Shown: positions 1 to 8,501 of the stretch, piece after piece
Position numbering within the stretch: the first letter of the stretch is position 1
How the letters are laid out: every line of letters begins with the position of its first letter
Notes under the pieces: generated by a model
Seen by the model: the letters and a program-made list of their open reading frames with translations, nothing else
Told to the model about the DNA's origin: nothing
Database searches by the model: none
Source: DAOTTX01 sp034437515
GTDB taxonomy: Bacteria > Chloroflexota > Anaerolineae > Aggregatilineales > Phototrophicaceae
NCBI GenBank assembly: GCA_034437515.1
Contig: DAOTTX010000110.1
Coordinates: 1 to 64,000 of the forward strand
Length of the DNA stretch: 64,000 nucleotides
Reading direction: 5' to 3'
Translations under genes and position numbers: made by a program

Positions 1-1974
1 GGAAATTACAGAGTCTTATGGGACTTCGGCGATCCTTCGATCCCTATCTCAGAAGAAGTTAATCCGGTGGTCACTTTCCCGACGGGTGGCACTTACAACG
101 TGACCTTAACCGTCGATGATGGAGAAACCACAGCTCAAGACCAACAACAAATCACCGTACAGGGAGAACTGAGCGCCGCATTCACAGTGACGCCGAGCGA
201 GACCGATCCACTGACGGTGAACGCAAACGCGCAGGCCAGCGGCGGCACCGGAAACTACACCTACGGTTGGGACTTCGGCAACGGGCAGACCGGCACCGGC
301 GCGACGACCCAGGTCACCTACGCCAGCGGCGGCACCTACACCGTGACGCTCACCGTCAACGACGGTCAGACCACCGCACAGGCGGCTCAAACCGTCGAAG
401 TGACCGAGCCGGTCGAGGATTTGACGGCCGCGTTCACAGTGACGCGGAGCGAGACCGATCCGTTGACGGTGAACGCAAACGCGCAGGCCAGCGGCGGCAC
501 CGGAAACTATACCTACGGTTGGGACTTCGGCAACGGGCAGACCGGCACCGGCGCGACGACCCAGGTCACCTACGCTAGCGGCGGCACCTACACCGTGACG
601 CTCACCGTCAACGACGGTCAGACCACCGCACAGGCGGCTCAAACCGTCGAGGTGACCGAGCCGGTCGAGGACTTGACGGCCGCATTCACAGTGACGCCGA
701 GCGAGACCGATCCGCTGACGGTGAACTTCGCATCACAAATCAGTGGAGGAATGCCTGAGTATGCTTACTTCTGGGACTTCGGTAATGGACAAACCAGTAC
801 TGATCCGAACCCGCAGATGACGTATTCGGAAGCCGGGACGTATACCGTGACGTTTATCGTCACCGATGCAAACGGCGACGAAGCCAGAAGCGAGCAAGAA
901 GTGACGGTGACTGCACCCGCCGAGCCGCTGGTTGCTGATTTCTCAGTCGAACAGACTGAAGATAATCCACTGCAATTCCAATTTATGGCGTTGCCGACCG
1001 GCGGCACTGGAAACTACACACTTTCCTGGGACTTCGGCAACGGACAAACCAGCACCGACCCGAACCCGTTGATTACATATGACGCTTCAGGAACTTACAC
1101 TGTCACTTTGACGGTGAACGATGGTGTCAACCCACCCGCGACGACCACACAGGAAGTCGAAGCAATCGACTCAGACCCGACATCTGATACGGTCAGAAAT
1201 GCACCGTTGCTGCCCGAATTCGGCCCCATTGAACAGTCTTTGCGCGGGGTCTTCCAGGCGGGGCAAGCTCGTGAGGTTTCACGTAATCCGTTGGCATTCA
1301 TCGTCGTCGGAGACGAAACCGCCGCTTCAGCCTTTTTCCTCGATCCGTTTGCAGACGCCGGACAGGACTACACGCCCGATGGGACACTCGACAATCTGGA
1401 TAGTGTCATCGCTGCGTACAACACCGCGACGATAGACCCCGGCGGCAACAGCTTCAACCGTGATAGCGTCGCTGTAGGCACGTTCACAGCCGACCAACTT
1501 ATCAACGAGCCACAGCCTTGTAATGGCGGAGAAGCCATCTCTCGCGTGCAATGTGAAATTGACACGGTCAATCCGGCAGTTGCTATCGTCAGTGTGGGCT
1601 ATAACGGCGTGTTACAAAATACTGATCCTGCGGCCTTCCGCACACAGTTCGAGAGTATCATCCAGACATTGCTTGACGCTGATGTCATCCCGATAGTCAC
1701 GACCATGTATCCGGTACCGGGTTCGGAACAGCAAGCGTCTGACATCAACGAAGCCATCATCGAAGTGGCTGAGGCACAGCAGGTGCCATTGGTCAATATG
1801 TGGCGCGGTTTTGACGACCAGCCCAACGCGCTCGATGCAGATGGTAATCCAACTGTTGATCCACAAGGGGTCTCGCACCTCTCCACAAATAGTACAGCCG
1901 GAGTGACCTTGCGTAACGGGTTAACCCTCGCGGCGCTCAGTGAACTTTCGGCACTGCTGGCAGGTCTGCCGTAA
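1..1974 (+). CDS. PKD-repeat surface protein with C-terminal SGNH-like domain (5' partial)
   Basis: The frame is open from base 1, so the start lies outside the window; 657 residues are visible. They contain the end of one PKD domain and four further PKD-type domains. The domains carry the WDFG(N/D)G and GTYTVTLTVNDG signatures. Two adjacent copies (residues about 59-142 and 143-226) are nearly identical. After a linker, residues about 410-657 resemble an SGNH/GDSL hydrolase fold: a beta strand ending VVGDE, a VGYNG block and a late GVSHLS block. The usual catalytic Ser after Gly-Asp is Glu here, so activity is doubtful. PKD repeats usually form extracellular stalks, so a cell-surface adhesin or envelope protein is inferred. 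The neighbouring polysaccharide genes fit a surface role. Confidence 0.8.
   Translation, partial: GNYRVLWDFGDPSIPISEEVNPVVTFPTGGTYNVTLTVDDGETTAQDQQQITVQGELSAAFTVTPSETDPLTVNANAQASGGTGNYTYGWDFGNGQTGTGATTQVTYASGGTYTVTLTVNDGQTTAQAAQTVEVTEPVEDLTAAFTVTRSETDPLTVNANAQASGGTGNYTYGWDFGNGQTGTGATTQVTYASGGTYTVTLTVNDGQTTAQAAQTVEVTEPVEDLTAAFTVTPSETDPLTVNFASQISGGMPEYAYFWDFGNGQTSTDPNPQMTYSEAGTYTVTFIVTDANGDEARSEQEVTVTAPAEPLVADFSVEQTEDNPLQFQFMALPTGGTGNYTLSWDFGNGQTSTDPNPLITYDASGTYTVTLTVNDGVNPPATTTQEVEAIDSDPTSDTVRNAPLLPEFGPIEQSLRGVFQAGQAREVSRNPLAFIVVGDETAASAFFLDPFADAGQDYTPDGTLDNLDSVIAAYNTATIDPGGNSFNRDSVAVGTFTADQLINEPQPCNGGEAISRVQCEIDTVNPAVAIVSVGYNGVLQNTDPAAFRTQFESIIQTLLDADVIPIVTTMYPVPGSEQQASDINEAIIEVAEAQQVPLVNMWRGFDDQPNALDADGNPTVDPQGVSHLSTNSTAGVTLRNGLTLAALSELSALLAGLP
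175..726 (+). repeat. 252-bp tandem repeat encoding PKD domains
   Basis: A unit of exactly 252 bp (84 codons) starts at 175, 427 and 679. The first two copies are almost identical at the DNA level, differing at a handful of positions including synonymous ones. The third copy matches for only about 48 bp before diverging. This indicates a recent in-frame duplication inside the PKD gene. Confidence 0.9.
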
Positions 1975-2004
1975 GGTTGAACAAATCAGCATCACAGGGT
2001 AAAA

Positions 2005-2034
2005 GAGGCTCTTGAGATAACAATCGAGAGCCTC
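2005..2034 (+). other. Perfect-stem hairpin before the THUMP methyltransferase gene
   Basis: Arms 2005-2015 (GAGGCTCTTGA) and 2024-2034 (TCGAGAGCCTC) pair over 11 bp with one G-T wobble and an 8-base loop. There is no T-run on the plus side, so it is not a canonical terminator for the PKD gene. On the minus strand a short T-run follows. The only purine-rich stretch that could serve as a ribosome site for the ATG at 2043 (GAGAG, 2026-2030) lies in the 3' arm, so sequestration is possible. Confidence 0.5.
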
Positions 2035-2042
2035 ATAACCTG

Positions 2043-3059
2043 ATGATCTACGAAATAGAAGGTACAGAAGGTCTTATTGAGATGACGGAGCAAGAGCTTC
2101 GTCACTTGATGCCTGAACTCAACGTATACAAACGGACGTCTGATTCGATTCAGATCGAATCAGGCAGGTCTATAGATGCTTTACTCACGTCACGGACGGC
2201 AAATGCTGTTTATTCGCTACAGCACTTTGATGTTCCTCGTCCCAAAGCATTATTGGGACATCAAAACTTTCATCTGTTGCTTGAACAGATTCGGCAAGCC
2301 TTTACTATGAGCGGACGTGCGAGCTTTCAAACGCTACACTTGAATGCTGCCGGTTCCGGCTCATCAGTGATGCGACGGATCAAGACCGAGCTTGCCACGC
2401 ACACCGGCCTCATCGTCGATGAAGAAGCCGGCGATCTGCTGCTGCGCATCCGACGGGTGAAAACCGGTTGGGAAACACTGGTCAGGTTAACGCCACGACC
2501 ACTCGTCACCCGTGACTGGCGAGTGGCCGATATGGAAGGTGCATTGAATGCCTCGGTCGCAGCGATGATGAATCTACTGACCGCCCCAGGCAAAGATGGC
2601 GTGTTCGTTAATCTCATGTGCGGTTCCGGCACACTGATGATTGAACGGGCGTTACTTGGCGGCACTGGTCAGATCATCGGCTGTGAACTGGACTCGACCA
2701 CACTTGACCTTGCCAGTAAAAACATCGCCGCCGCAAATCTCACCTATGAAATGCAACTGCTCCAAGCAGATGTTACTCGACTGCCGTTTGACGACCAAAC
2801 AGTTGATGTCCTCTGTGCAGATTTGCCCTTCGGTCAACTGATCGGCTCACATGGCGAGAATCGCACCTTATATCCGGCGACACTGAAAGAAGCAGCACGG
2901 CTCGCCAGACCGCATGCAATGCTAATCTTAATCACACATGAAATCCGATTGATGGAGACCGTACTCATGAATCAATACGACTGGGTGATACAGGAAACCC
3001 ACAAAATCACACTTCGTGGCCTTCATCCACGAATTTACCTGTTGCGCAAACGGTCATAA
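2043..3059 (+). CDS. THUMP-domain class I SAM-dependent RNA methyltransferase
   Basis: This is a 338-residue protein. The N-terminal half (about 1-150) has the layout of a THUMP RNA-binding domain. The C-terminal half is a Rossmann methyltransferase, with a SAM-binding motif VNLMCGSGTLMIERAL near residue 190-205 and a catalytic-type motif ADLPFG near 260. This arrangement matches the Trm14/TrmN and RlmL-like N2-guanine methyltransferases, which modify tRNA or 23S rRNA. The D-x-P-F-G tetrad replaces the commoner NPPY/DPPY, as is frequent in Trm14-type enzymes. The exact target nucleotide cannot be read from sequence. The gene sits alone between a surface protein and a lipoprotein gene, and the hairpin just upstream may influence its translation. 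Confidence 0.8.
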   Translation: MIYEIEGTEGLIEMTEQELRHLMPELNVYKRTSDSIQIESGRSIDALLTSRTANAVYSLQHFDVPRPKALLGHQNFHLLLEQIRQAFTMSGRASFQTLHLNAAGSGSSVMRRIKTELATHTGLIVDEEAGDLLLRIRRVKTGWETLVRLTPRPLVTRDWRVADMEGALNASVAAMMNLLTAPGKDGVFVNLMCGSGTLMIERALLGGTGQIIGCELDSTTLDLASKNIAAANLTYEMQLLQADVTRLPFDDQTVDVLCADLPFGQLIGSHGENRTLYPATLKEAARLARPHAMLILITHEIRLMETVLMNQYDWVIQETHKITLRGLHPRIYLLRKRS

Positions 3060-3100
3060 TCTTTAAGATGGAGCTGATATTGAAGTTAACAGGGTCTGTA

Positions 3101-4684
3101 ATGAAAAATCTGCTGATTGTGTTGTCATTTGTCTTATTCTTCACCGCTTGCACCACCCAGGAGGAGCCGAGCATTTCTGTCTATTTGCAGGCCGATGGAC
3201 GTGAGCGTGGTTGGCAAGTGCCTGAACCGCTGACCGTCCAGGAGTTTCTCGAAGGGATTGATGAAGAAGTCGGTGCTTTAGACCGTATGCAACCTGAACC
3301 GTGGACGCAAATCTACGATGGTCTTCGCATCACGATTGTGCGCGTCAATGAGGAAGAATATTGCGAAGAAGATATTGAAATCCCCTATCGTGAGCAGCGA
3401 GTACCGTTCGAGGGGGTTGACCCCGGTGAGGAGCGGATCGCACAGCGTGGTGAAAATGGTCTTGAGCGTGTGTGCTATCGTGTGCGTGTTGAGGACGACA
3501 TCCGCCAGGAACCGGTTGAAATCTCTCGTACTGTCGTTCAGGATCCGCAAGATCAGATCATCTGGGTTGGCCCAACTGGTGAACTTGAACCCGTCGCGGT
3601 CAGTGGCACACTCGCTTACCTGAGCAACAATAACGCCTGGGTCATTCAGGGGAACAGTCGCAACAAGCGCAACCTGACCATCGAAGGCGATCTTGATGAT
3701 CGCGTCTACAGCCTTTCCGCTGATGGACGCAAGTTGCTATTTGCCCGGCGTATTGATGTCGAGAGTTTGGAAGGCAACGAACTCTGGCTGATGCCTGACA
3801 TCACCCGCGAGGATGTGCAACCGATTCCTCTGGCTTATCAGAATGTCTTGTATGCGGAGTGGATACCCGGTTACGAGAATACCATCGCATACTCGACCTT
3901 TAGGCCCCAGGCCGTATCACCAGGTTGGACGGCGCTGAATGATCTATGGCGGGTGCGTATTGATCCACAGACCGGGCAACAGATCGATATTGATTCTCTA
4001 TTGGAGGATTTCTATGGCGGACCTTATAGCTGGTGGGGAACACAGTTCGAATGGTCACCGGATGGTAATCGGCTGGCATGGGTGCAGGCGGATGGTGTCG
4101 GTCTCGTCAGCCTCGATGAGGGGGAACTCGGCCCAAAACTGCTTGAATACACCGAGTTGAACCCCGGTGTTGTCGATTGGTCGTGGCGATCCTCTGTCTC
4201 CTGGTCATCAGATAGTAGCTTGATTGCCGCGACCATCCATGGCCCGCCGATTGGCAATGAACCACCTGCCAATAGCCCGGTGTTTAACATCGCTGTGACT
4301 GCGGTCGATGGGTCGTTCGCAACAGAGATTATCAACCGCGCCGGCATCTGGTCTGAGCCAAGTTTCTCACCGGAGGTTCGCAACCCCGCCAGCCAGTACC
4401 AGCAGGGTTACATGGCCTACTTTCAGGCGAGAGAATGGGAAAACAGCATCAGTGGTGAATATAATCTCATCATCGCTGACCGCGATGGGAGTAATGCGAG
4501 GGTCATTTTCCCGGAATCATCTGCTCAACGTGGCATCACCGAACAGCAAATGACATGGCATCCACACGGGCAAGAGATCGCTTTTATTTACCAGGGCAAT
4601 CTATGGATTATTGATGTTGAGTCAGAGGTCGCTCATCAGCTTACACAAGACGGCGGTGCGTCAAACCCAATCTGGGTACAGTAA
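3101..4684 (+). CDS. Lipoprotein with TolB/WD40-like beta-propeller
   Basis: An in-frame ATG exists at 3068, but 3101 is preferred. It places a classic lipoprotein signal (MKNLLIVLSFVLFFTAC) at the N terminus, with an AGGG ribosome site seven bases upstream, and gives 527 residues. After the lipobox Cys comes an unassigned domain (about 20-160), then repeated beta-propeller blades. These carry motifs such as WSPDGNRLAW, WSSDSSLIAA and WHPHGQEIAFIYQGNLWII, like TolB/DPP-IV propellers. No catalytic domain is visible. The protein is probably tethered outside the membrane and binds protein or polysaccharide. Its stop codon is directly followed by the start of the next gene, so the two are probably co-transcribed. 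Confidence 0.8.
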   Translation: MKNLLIVLSFVLFFTACTTQEEPSISVYLQADGRERGWQVPEPLTVQEFLEGIDEEVGALDRMQPEPWTQIYDGLRITIVRVNEEEYCEEDIEIPYREQRVPFEGVDPGEERIAQRGENGLERVCYRVRVEDDIRQEPVEISRTVVQDPQDQIIWVGPTGELEPVAVSGTLAYLSNNNAWVIQGNSRNKRNLTIEGDLDDRVYSLSADGRKLLFARRIDVESLEGNELWLMPDITREDVQPIPLAYQNVLYAEWIPGYENTIAYSTFRPQAVSPGWTALNDLWRVRIDPQTGQQIDIDSLLEDFYGGPYSWWGTQFEWSPDGNRLAWVQADGVGLVSLDEGELGPKLLEYTELNPGVVDWSWRSSVSWSSDSSLIAATIHGPPIGNEPPANSPVFNIAVTAVDGSFATEIINRAGIWSEPSFSPEVRNPASQYQQGYMAYFQAREWENSISGEYNLIIADRDGSNARVIFPESSAQRGITEQQMTWHPHGQEIAFIYQGNLWIIDVESEVAHQLTQDGGASNPIWVQ

Positions 4685-7600
4685 ATGCGCCGCTATCTTC
4701 TTTTTGTCGTTGCGCTGTTGGCGTTTTGTGGCGCAGTCATTGGCTTGCTTGCCTCGATTCAGCAACGCAATTTCCACTTGCGTGGTTACGTCAACCCCAC
4801 CGAGACACAAGACATCCCTTTCCGACCGGATTATCGCTTTGGCGTTAATGCCGCGCTGACCCAATATACGCCCGAAGAACTTGAAATACACCTCGACCTG
4901 ATGCAGCAAATCGGTGTCACCTGGATTCGACAACCATTCTCATGGGCGGAAGTCGAGCAAACAGAGGGGCAATTCGATTGGGATGCCTGGGATCGAGTCG
5001 TGGAAGCTGTAGATGCACGAGAAGAGATGCAATTGATCGCCGTGTTGACGGACTCACCAAACTGGACACGCGAATCGACACTCAAGACCGCCCCACCCCG
5101 TAGGTTTGAAGCCTACGAGAATTTTGTCGCAGCAGTAGCCAGCCGCTACGGTAATCAAATTGACCATTACCAGATCTGGGATGAGCCGAACATCGCGCTC
5201 GGTTGGGGCAATTTACAGCCAAGCGCGGTTGAGTATGCCGCGCTACTTCAGGTAGGTTACGACGCCGTCCACGATTATGATCCTGACGCAACCGTGATCG
5301 CGGCTGCACTCGCTCCGACGACTGAAGTCAGCCCGCGCAACATCAGTGATATTGCTTATCTCCGACAATTGTACGCTGCTGGTGCGAGCCAGTATGCGGA
5401 TGCATTTGCGGCGAAGCCCTACGGTTTTTCACATCCGGTTACAGACCGTAGGGTTGCCAATGACCATCTCAACTTCTCACGGATAATTGCCTTGCGTGAG
5501 ATTATGACCGCACATGGGGACGGGCAAAAACAGCTTTGGGCGTCTAACTGGGGCTGGAATAACCTTCCAGATGCCTGGAAAGGCGGCCCTTCGATCTGGG
5601 GTGAGGTCAGCGAGGAAGATCGCATCGCCTACACGTTAGCGGCTCTGGATCGTTCAGATAGCGAGTGGCCCTGGTTGGGTGGGATGACACTTCAACACTG
5701 GCAACCGGACATGCCAGCAGATGACGCAATTTGGGGTTTTTCGTTAATCAACCAGGATGGTACGCCTTCATCACTCTATAATGCGCTTGCTCGTAGGACA
5801 CAGACGAAGCACGCGACAAACGGCCTCTATGCCGTGCAGAATGACTTTGCACGTTATCGAGGGGTCTGGTCGTTCAGTGATTTCGGCGCGGATATGGGCT
5901 GGGTGCAAGATAGCAGCTTCAGTTTTGATTTTGCTGGCGATTCCATAGCGTTATTGGTGCGTCAGGATGATTACATTGCCTATTTTTACCCGGAAATTGA
6001 GGAAGCAACGGCGAACGCGCTACCGCGTGATGTCGCTGGTAATCCGTATCTTTTGTTGCGTAGTGGTGACCTTGCGCCCGATCTCAAACTGGTCAAGGTT
6101 GCACATGATTTACCAGACGAACCACGCACGATGTATGTGACTGGTGACGAACTCATCCCTGATGAGATCAACCATCGTTGGCCCCTGGTTGGTTTTGCCG
6201 TCAGTCACGATGATTTTGCGGCTCCCTACGAACGGCAAATTACGATTGGTTGGCTCACTGTGATCGTTGCAGCCTTCGCGGTTGTGGTCACCGGGTACCG
6301 TATACAATGGTCGATCCTGGGACGGTTCCTGCATCAGCTTGAGGCTCGGATCGGTGATATTTTCCATCTCCTCCTGAGCATAGTCGCATCACTGGCACTG
6401 CTCTTTGGAATGATTCTCACATGGGGTGATGGTGTTCCGGCAATCTTACGCCGTGACTCTGTACACATTGGTCTCTCCGTGTTGACTTCGGGGTTAATCT
6501 ACATCGACACACCGAGCATCATCATTACACTGGTTCCTGCGCTGATTCTGCTCATGCTGATCTTTGCCAGACTTGAGATCGGATTACTACTGACGATATT
6601 CTGGGCACCCTTTTTTCTCTACCCGGTCGAATTGTACCGATTCGCTTTTCCTATTGCAGAAATTATTTTATTCATTACGGTCTGCGCGTGGCTGCTACGC
6701 GGTTTCATCGGTTGGGGGAATATGTGGCGTGTCGGCAAAGTACAGGCCACTCTGGCTGTTCCGAAGCTCCTGGATTATCTGATTATCGCCTGGGTACTGT
6801 TAGGTGCTGTTGCCGTGATATGGTCACCACTTACGGGTGCTGCGCTCACCGAACTGCGTACAATGTTCATCCAGCCAGCCCTATTTTATGCCATACTGAG
6901 GACGATAAACCCTGATCGACTTACATTCGTGCGTCTGGTCGATGGATTGCTCCTTGCCGGTCTGGTCGTCGTTGGCATCGGTTTGTTGATGTATGCACAG
7001 GGAGAAGGCACGATCACCGCTGAAGCTGGCGCACGCCGGTTAGCCAGCGTTTACGGCTCACCGAACAACGTCGGTTTGCTGCTCGGTCGTTGTTTGCCGT
7101 TTTTGCTTGCCTATATGCTACTTCCTGTTGGTCGCCGACGCCGCACATTCGCTACTGTGGCGATTATAATTCTATTGATCGCCCTATTGCTTACGCAGAG
7201 TGCTGGCGCTTTATTTATCGGCATTCCAGCAGCGGTATTACTCGTGTTTATTTTGAGTTGGCGTAAGCGGGCACTTCTGCCGATCATCGCGCTAGGGGTG
7301 ATTTTCGTCGGCGGTATTTTCGTAGCCTCGCAATTACCACGTTTTGAACGTATGACAGATTTCTCCGAAGGGACGAACTTCTATCGTCTGCGCGTCTGGG
7401 AAAGCGCAATCAACCTTATTGTGGATCGCCCTATCACGGGTGCCGGACTTGATCAGTTCCTTTATGAATTTCGTGATACTTACATCCTGCCGGATGCGTG
7501 GGAAGAACCGGAACTATCGCACCCGCATAACTTCTTGCTCGACTCCTGGGTTAGACTGGGTTTGTTCGGTGTCGTTCTATTCGTGGCGACACAGATCGCT

Positions 7601-7816
7601 TTCTGGCGTCGGAGTTTACGCAGTTACTTTGCTCACTATGATAATGTCGATCCGATCTTATTGGCGCTCATCATCGGCACGATGGGCAGTATGTTGAACT
7701 TGCTGGCACATGGGTTGGTCGATAATAGCATTTATGTGCTTGATCTGGCCTACATCTATGTGCTTCTGGTGGGCTTGTGTGTTTCCTTTGAGAACGCTCG
7801 TGCTATTGACGCCTGA
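4685..7816 (+). CDS. Glycosidase-like domain fused to O-antigen ligase/polymerase membrane domain
   Basis: This 1043-residue protein begins with one membrane segment (about 4-22). A clan GH-A-like TIM-barrel domain follows (about 45-380), with the acid/base motif HYQIWDEPN (Glu167). The region that normally carries the nucleophile reads LWASNWGWN, with Asn288 at the expected Glu position. A linker and roughly 12 membrane segments follow from about 515 onward. The C-terminal loop SHPHN (His946, His948) and surrounding DSWVRLGLFG match the Wzy/WaaL (PF04932) periplasmic loop. The protein probably joins or recognises surface glycans. ATG 4685 immediately follows the stop of the lipoprotein gene. 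Loss of the nucleophile suggests a binding rather than hydrolytic barrel, unless another Glu substitutes. Confidence 0.8.
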   Translation: MRRYLLFVVALLAFCGAVIGLLASIQQRNFHLRGYVNPTETQDIPFRPDYRFGVNAALTQYTPEELEIHLDLMQQIGVTWIRQPFSWAEVEQTEGQFDWDAWDRVVEAVDAREEMQLIAVLTDSPNWTRESTLKTAPPRRFEAYENFVAAVASRYGNQIDHYQIWDEPNIALGWGNLQPSAVEYAALLQVGYDAVHDYDPDATVIAAALAPTTEVSPRNISDIAYLRQLYAAGASQYADAFAAKPYGFSHPVTDRRVANDHLNFSRIIALREIMTAHGDGQKQLWASNWGWNNLPDAWKGGPSIWGEVSEEDRIAYTLAALDRSDSEWPWLGGMTLQHWQPDMPADDAIWGFSLINQDGTPSSLYNALARRTQTKHATNGLYAVQNDFARYRGVWSFSDFGADMGWVQDSSFSFDFAGDSIALLVRQDDYIAYFYPEIEEATANALPRDVAGNPYLLLRSGDLAPDLKLVKVAHDLPDEPRTMYVTGDELIPDEINHRWPLVGFAVSHDDFAAPYERQITIGWLTVIVAAFAVVVTGYRIQWSILGRFLHQLEARIGDIFHLLLSIVASLALLFGMILTWGDGVPAILRRDSVHIGLSVLTSGLIYIDTPSIIITLVPALILLMLIFARLEIGLLLTIFWAPFFLYPVELYRFAFPIAEIILFITVCAWLLRGFIGWGNMWRVGKVQATLAVPKLLDYLIIAWVLLGAVAVIWSPLTGAALTELRTMFIQPALFYAILRTINPDRLTFVRLVDGLLLAGLVVVGIGLLMYAQGEGTITAEAGARRLASVYGSPNNVGLLLGRCLPFLLAYMLLPVGRRRRTFATVAIIILLIALLLTQSAGALFIGIPAAVLLVFILSWRKRALLPIIALGVIFVGGIFVASQLPRFERMTDFSEGTNFYRLRVWESAINLIVDRPITGAGLDQFLYEFRDTYILPDAWEEPELSHPHNFLLDSWVRLGLFGVVLFVATQIAFWRRSLRSYFAHYDNVDPILLALIIGTMGSMLNLLAHGLVDNSIYVLDLAYIYVLLVGLCVSFENARAIDA

Positions 7817-7855
7817 GGATCAATAATGGTGTAATGAACGTATAAACCAATTGAG

Positions 7856-8425
7856 ATGGATAACGTCATGAAGGCAAAAGTTAACAAAATCAGCATCGAG
7901 ATTGTACGAGGTGATATACGATCACTTGATGTTGATGGTCTTGTCATGGTGACTGATCCTGGTCTATCCGTAGATGATGATCTTGTTGCGGTTGCTGGAA
8001 CCGAGATTGCTGACGAACTGGCACTTATCGGTTGGAGTGAAGTCGGCACCGCTGTCATCACTAAAGCGGGTCAAATGGATGCGGTGAAAAATATCATCCA
8101 TGCCGTAAGTCCCCGTTGGGGTGAAGACAGTGCGCGTGGCAAGCTCGAAAATGTGACCTGGGCGTGTGTCAATGTCGCCGAGGAAAATGAGCTAACCTCC
8201 CTGGCGATACCGGCGATTTCAGTGGGCACTCTCGGCTATCCGGTAGAGGCCAGTGCGAAGATCACGATTGCTCGTGTGATTGATTTTACCTTTGAAAAGA
8301 CCAAACACCTCCGGCACATCCTCTTTTACTCAAACAACGAGACGACCCTCTCTGTGTTCCGCGATGAGTTCAAACAGCAGATCGAAGACTTGCGCGAAAC
8401 TGGCGAAGGCAAAGTCCGCGTGTAA
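7856..8425 (+). CDS. Divergent macro-domain protein
   Basis: The 189 residues follow the macro-domain order: an IEIVRGDI strand, a GTAVITKAGQ segment, NIIHAVSPRWG, and AIPAISVGTLGYPVEASAKI. Macro domains bind ADP-ribose or remove it from proteins or RNA. The usual N-A-A-N loop after the first GDI strand is replaced by VMVTDPGLSVDDD, so the canonical Asn is missing. ADP-ribose hydrolysis therefore cannot be assumed. An alternative in-frame ATG at 7868 would remove four residues. The gene stands between two polysaccharide loci, and nothing nearby explains its substrate. Confidence 0.75.
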   Translation: MDNVMKAKVNKISIEIVRGDIRSLDVDGLVMVTDPGLSVDDDLVAVAGTEIADELALIGWSEVGTAVITKAGQMDAVKNIIHAVSPRWGEDSARGKLENVTWACVNVAEENELTSLAIPAISVGTLGYPVEASAKITIARVIDFTFEKTKHLRHILFYSNNETTLSVFRDEFKQQIEDLRETGEGKVRV

Positions 8426-8440
8426 ATATCCCTATCTCCT

Positions 8441-8469
8441 GATGCCTGTGAGTGGTAGACTCACATCAT
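8441..8469 (+). other. Hairpin between macro and SDR genes
   Basis: TGTGAGT (8447-8453) and ACTCACA (8459-8465) form a perfect 7-bp stem with a 5-base loop. It is extended by GATG (8441-8444) and CATC (8466-8469) across small bulges. No T-run follows, so it is not a standard intrinsic terminator. It lies after the macro stop and before the GTG of the SDR gene. Confidence 0.4.
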
Positions 8470-8501
8470 CATAACCAAATAGAGAAATAGAAGGAAACGC
8501 T

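Noticed and set aside
106..642. Open frame of 178 codons on the minus strand inside the PKD repeats
   Set aside because: It exists only because the two 252-bp repeats lack stops in that frame. Its translation is repetitive and has no domain character, while the plus frame is clearly PKD.
175..726. 252-bp repeats as a CRISPR or mobile element
   Set aside because: The unit is long, adjacent without spacers, in frame and protein-coding.
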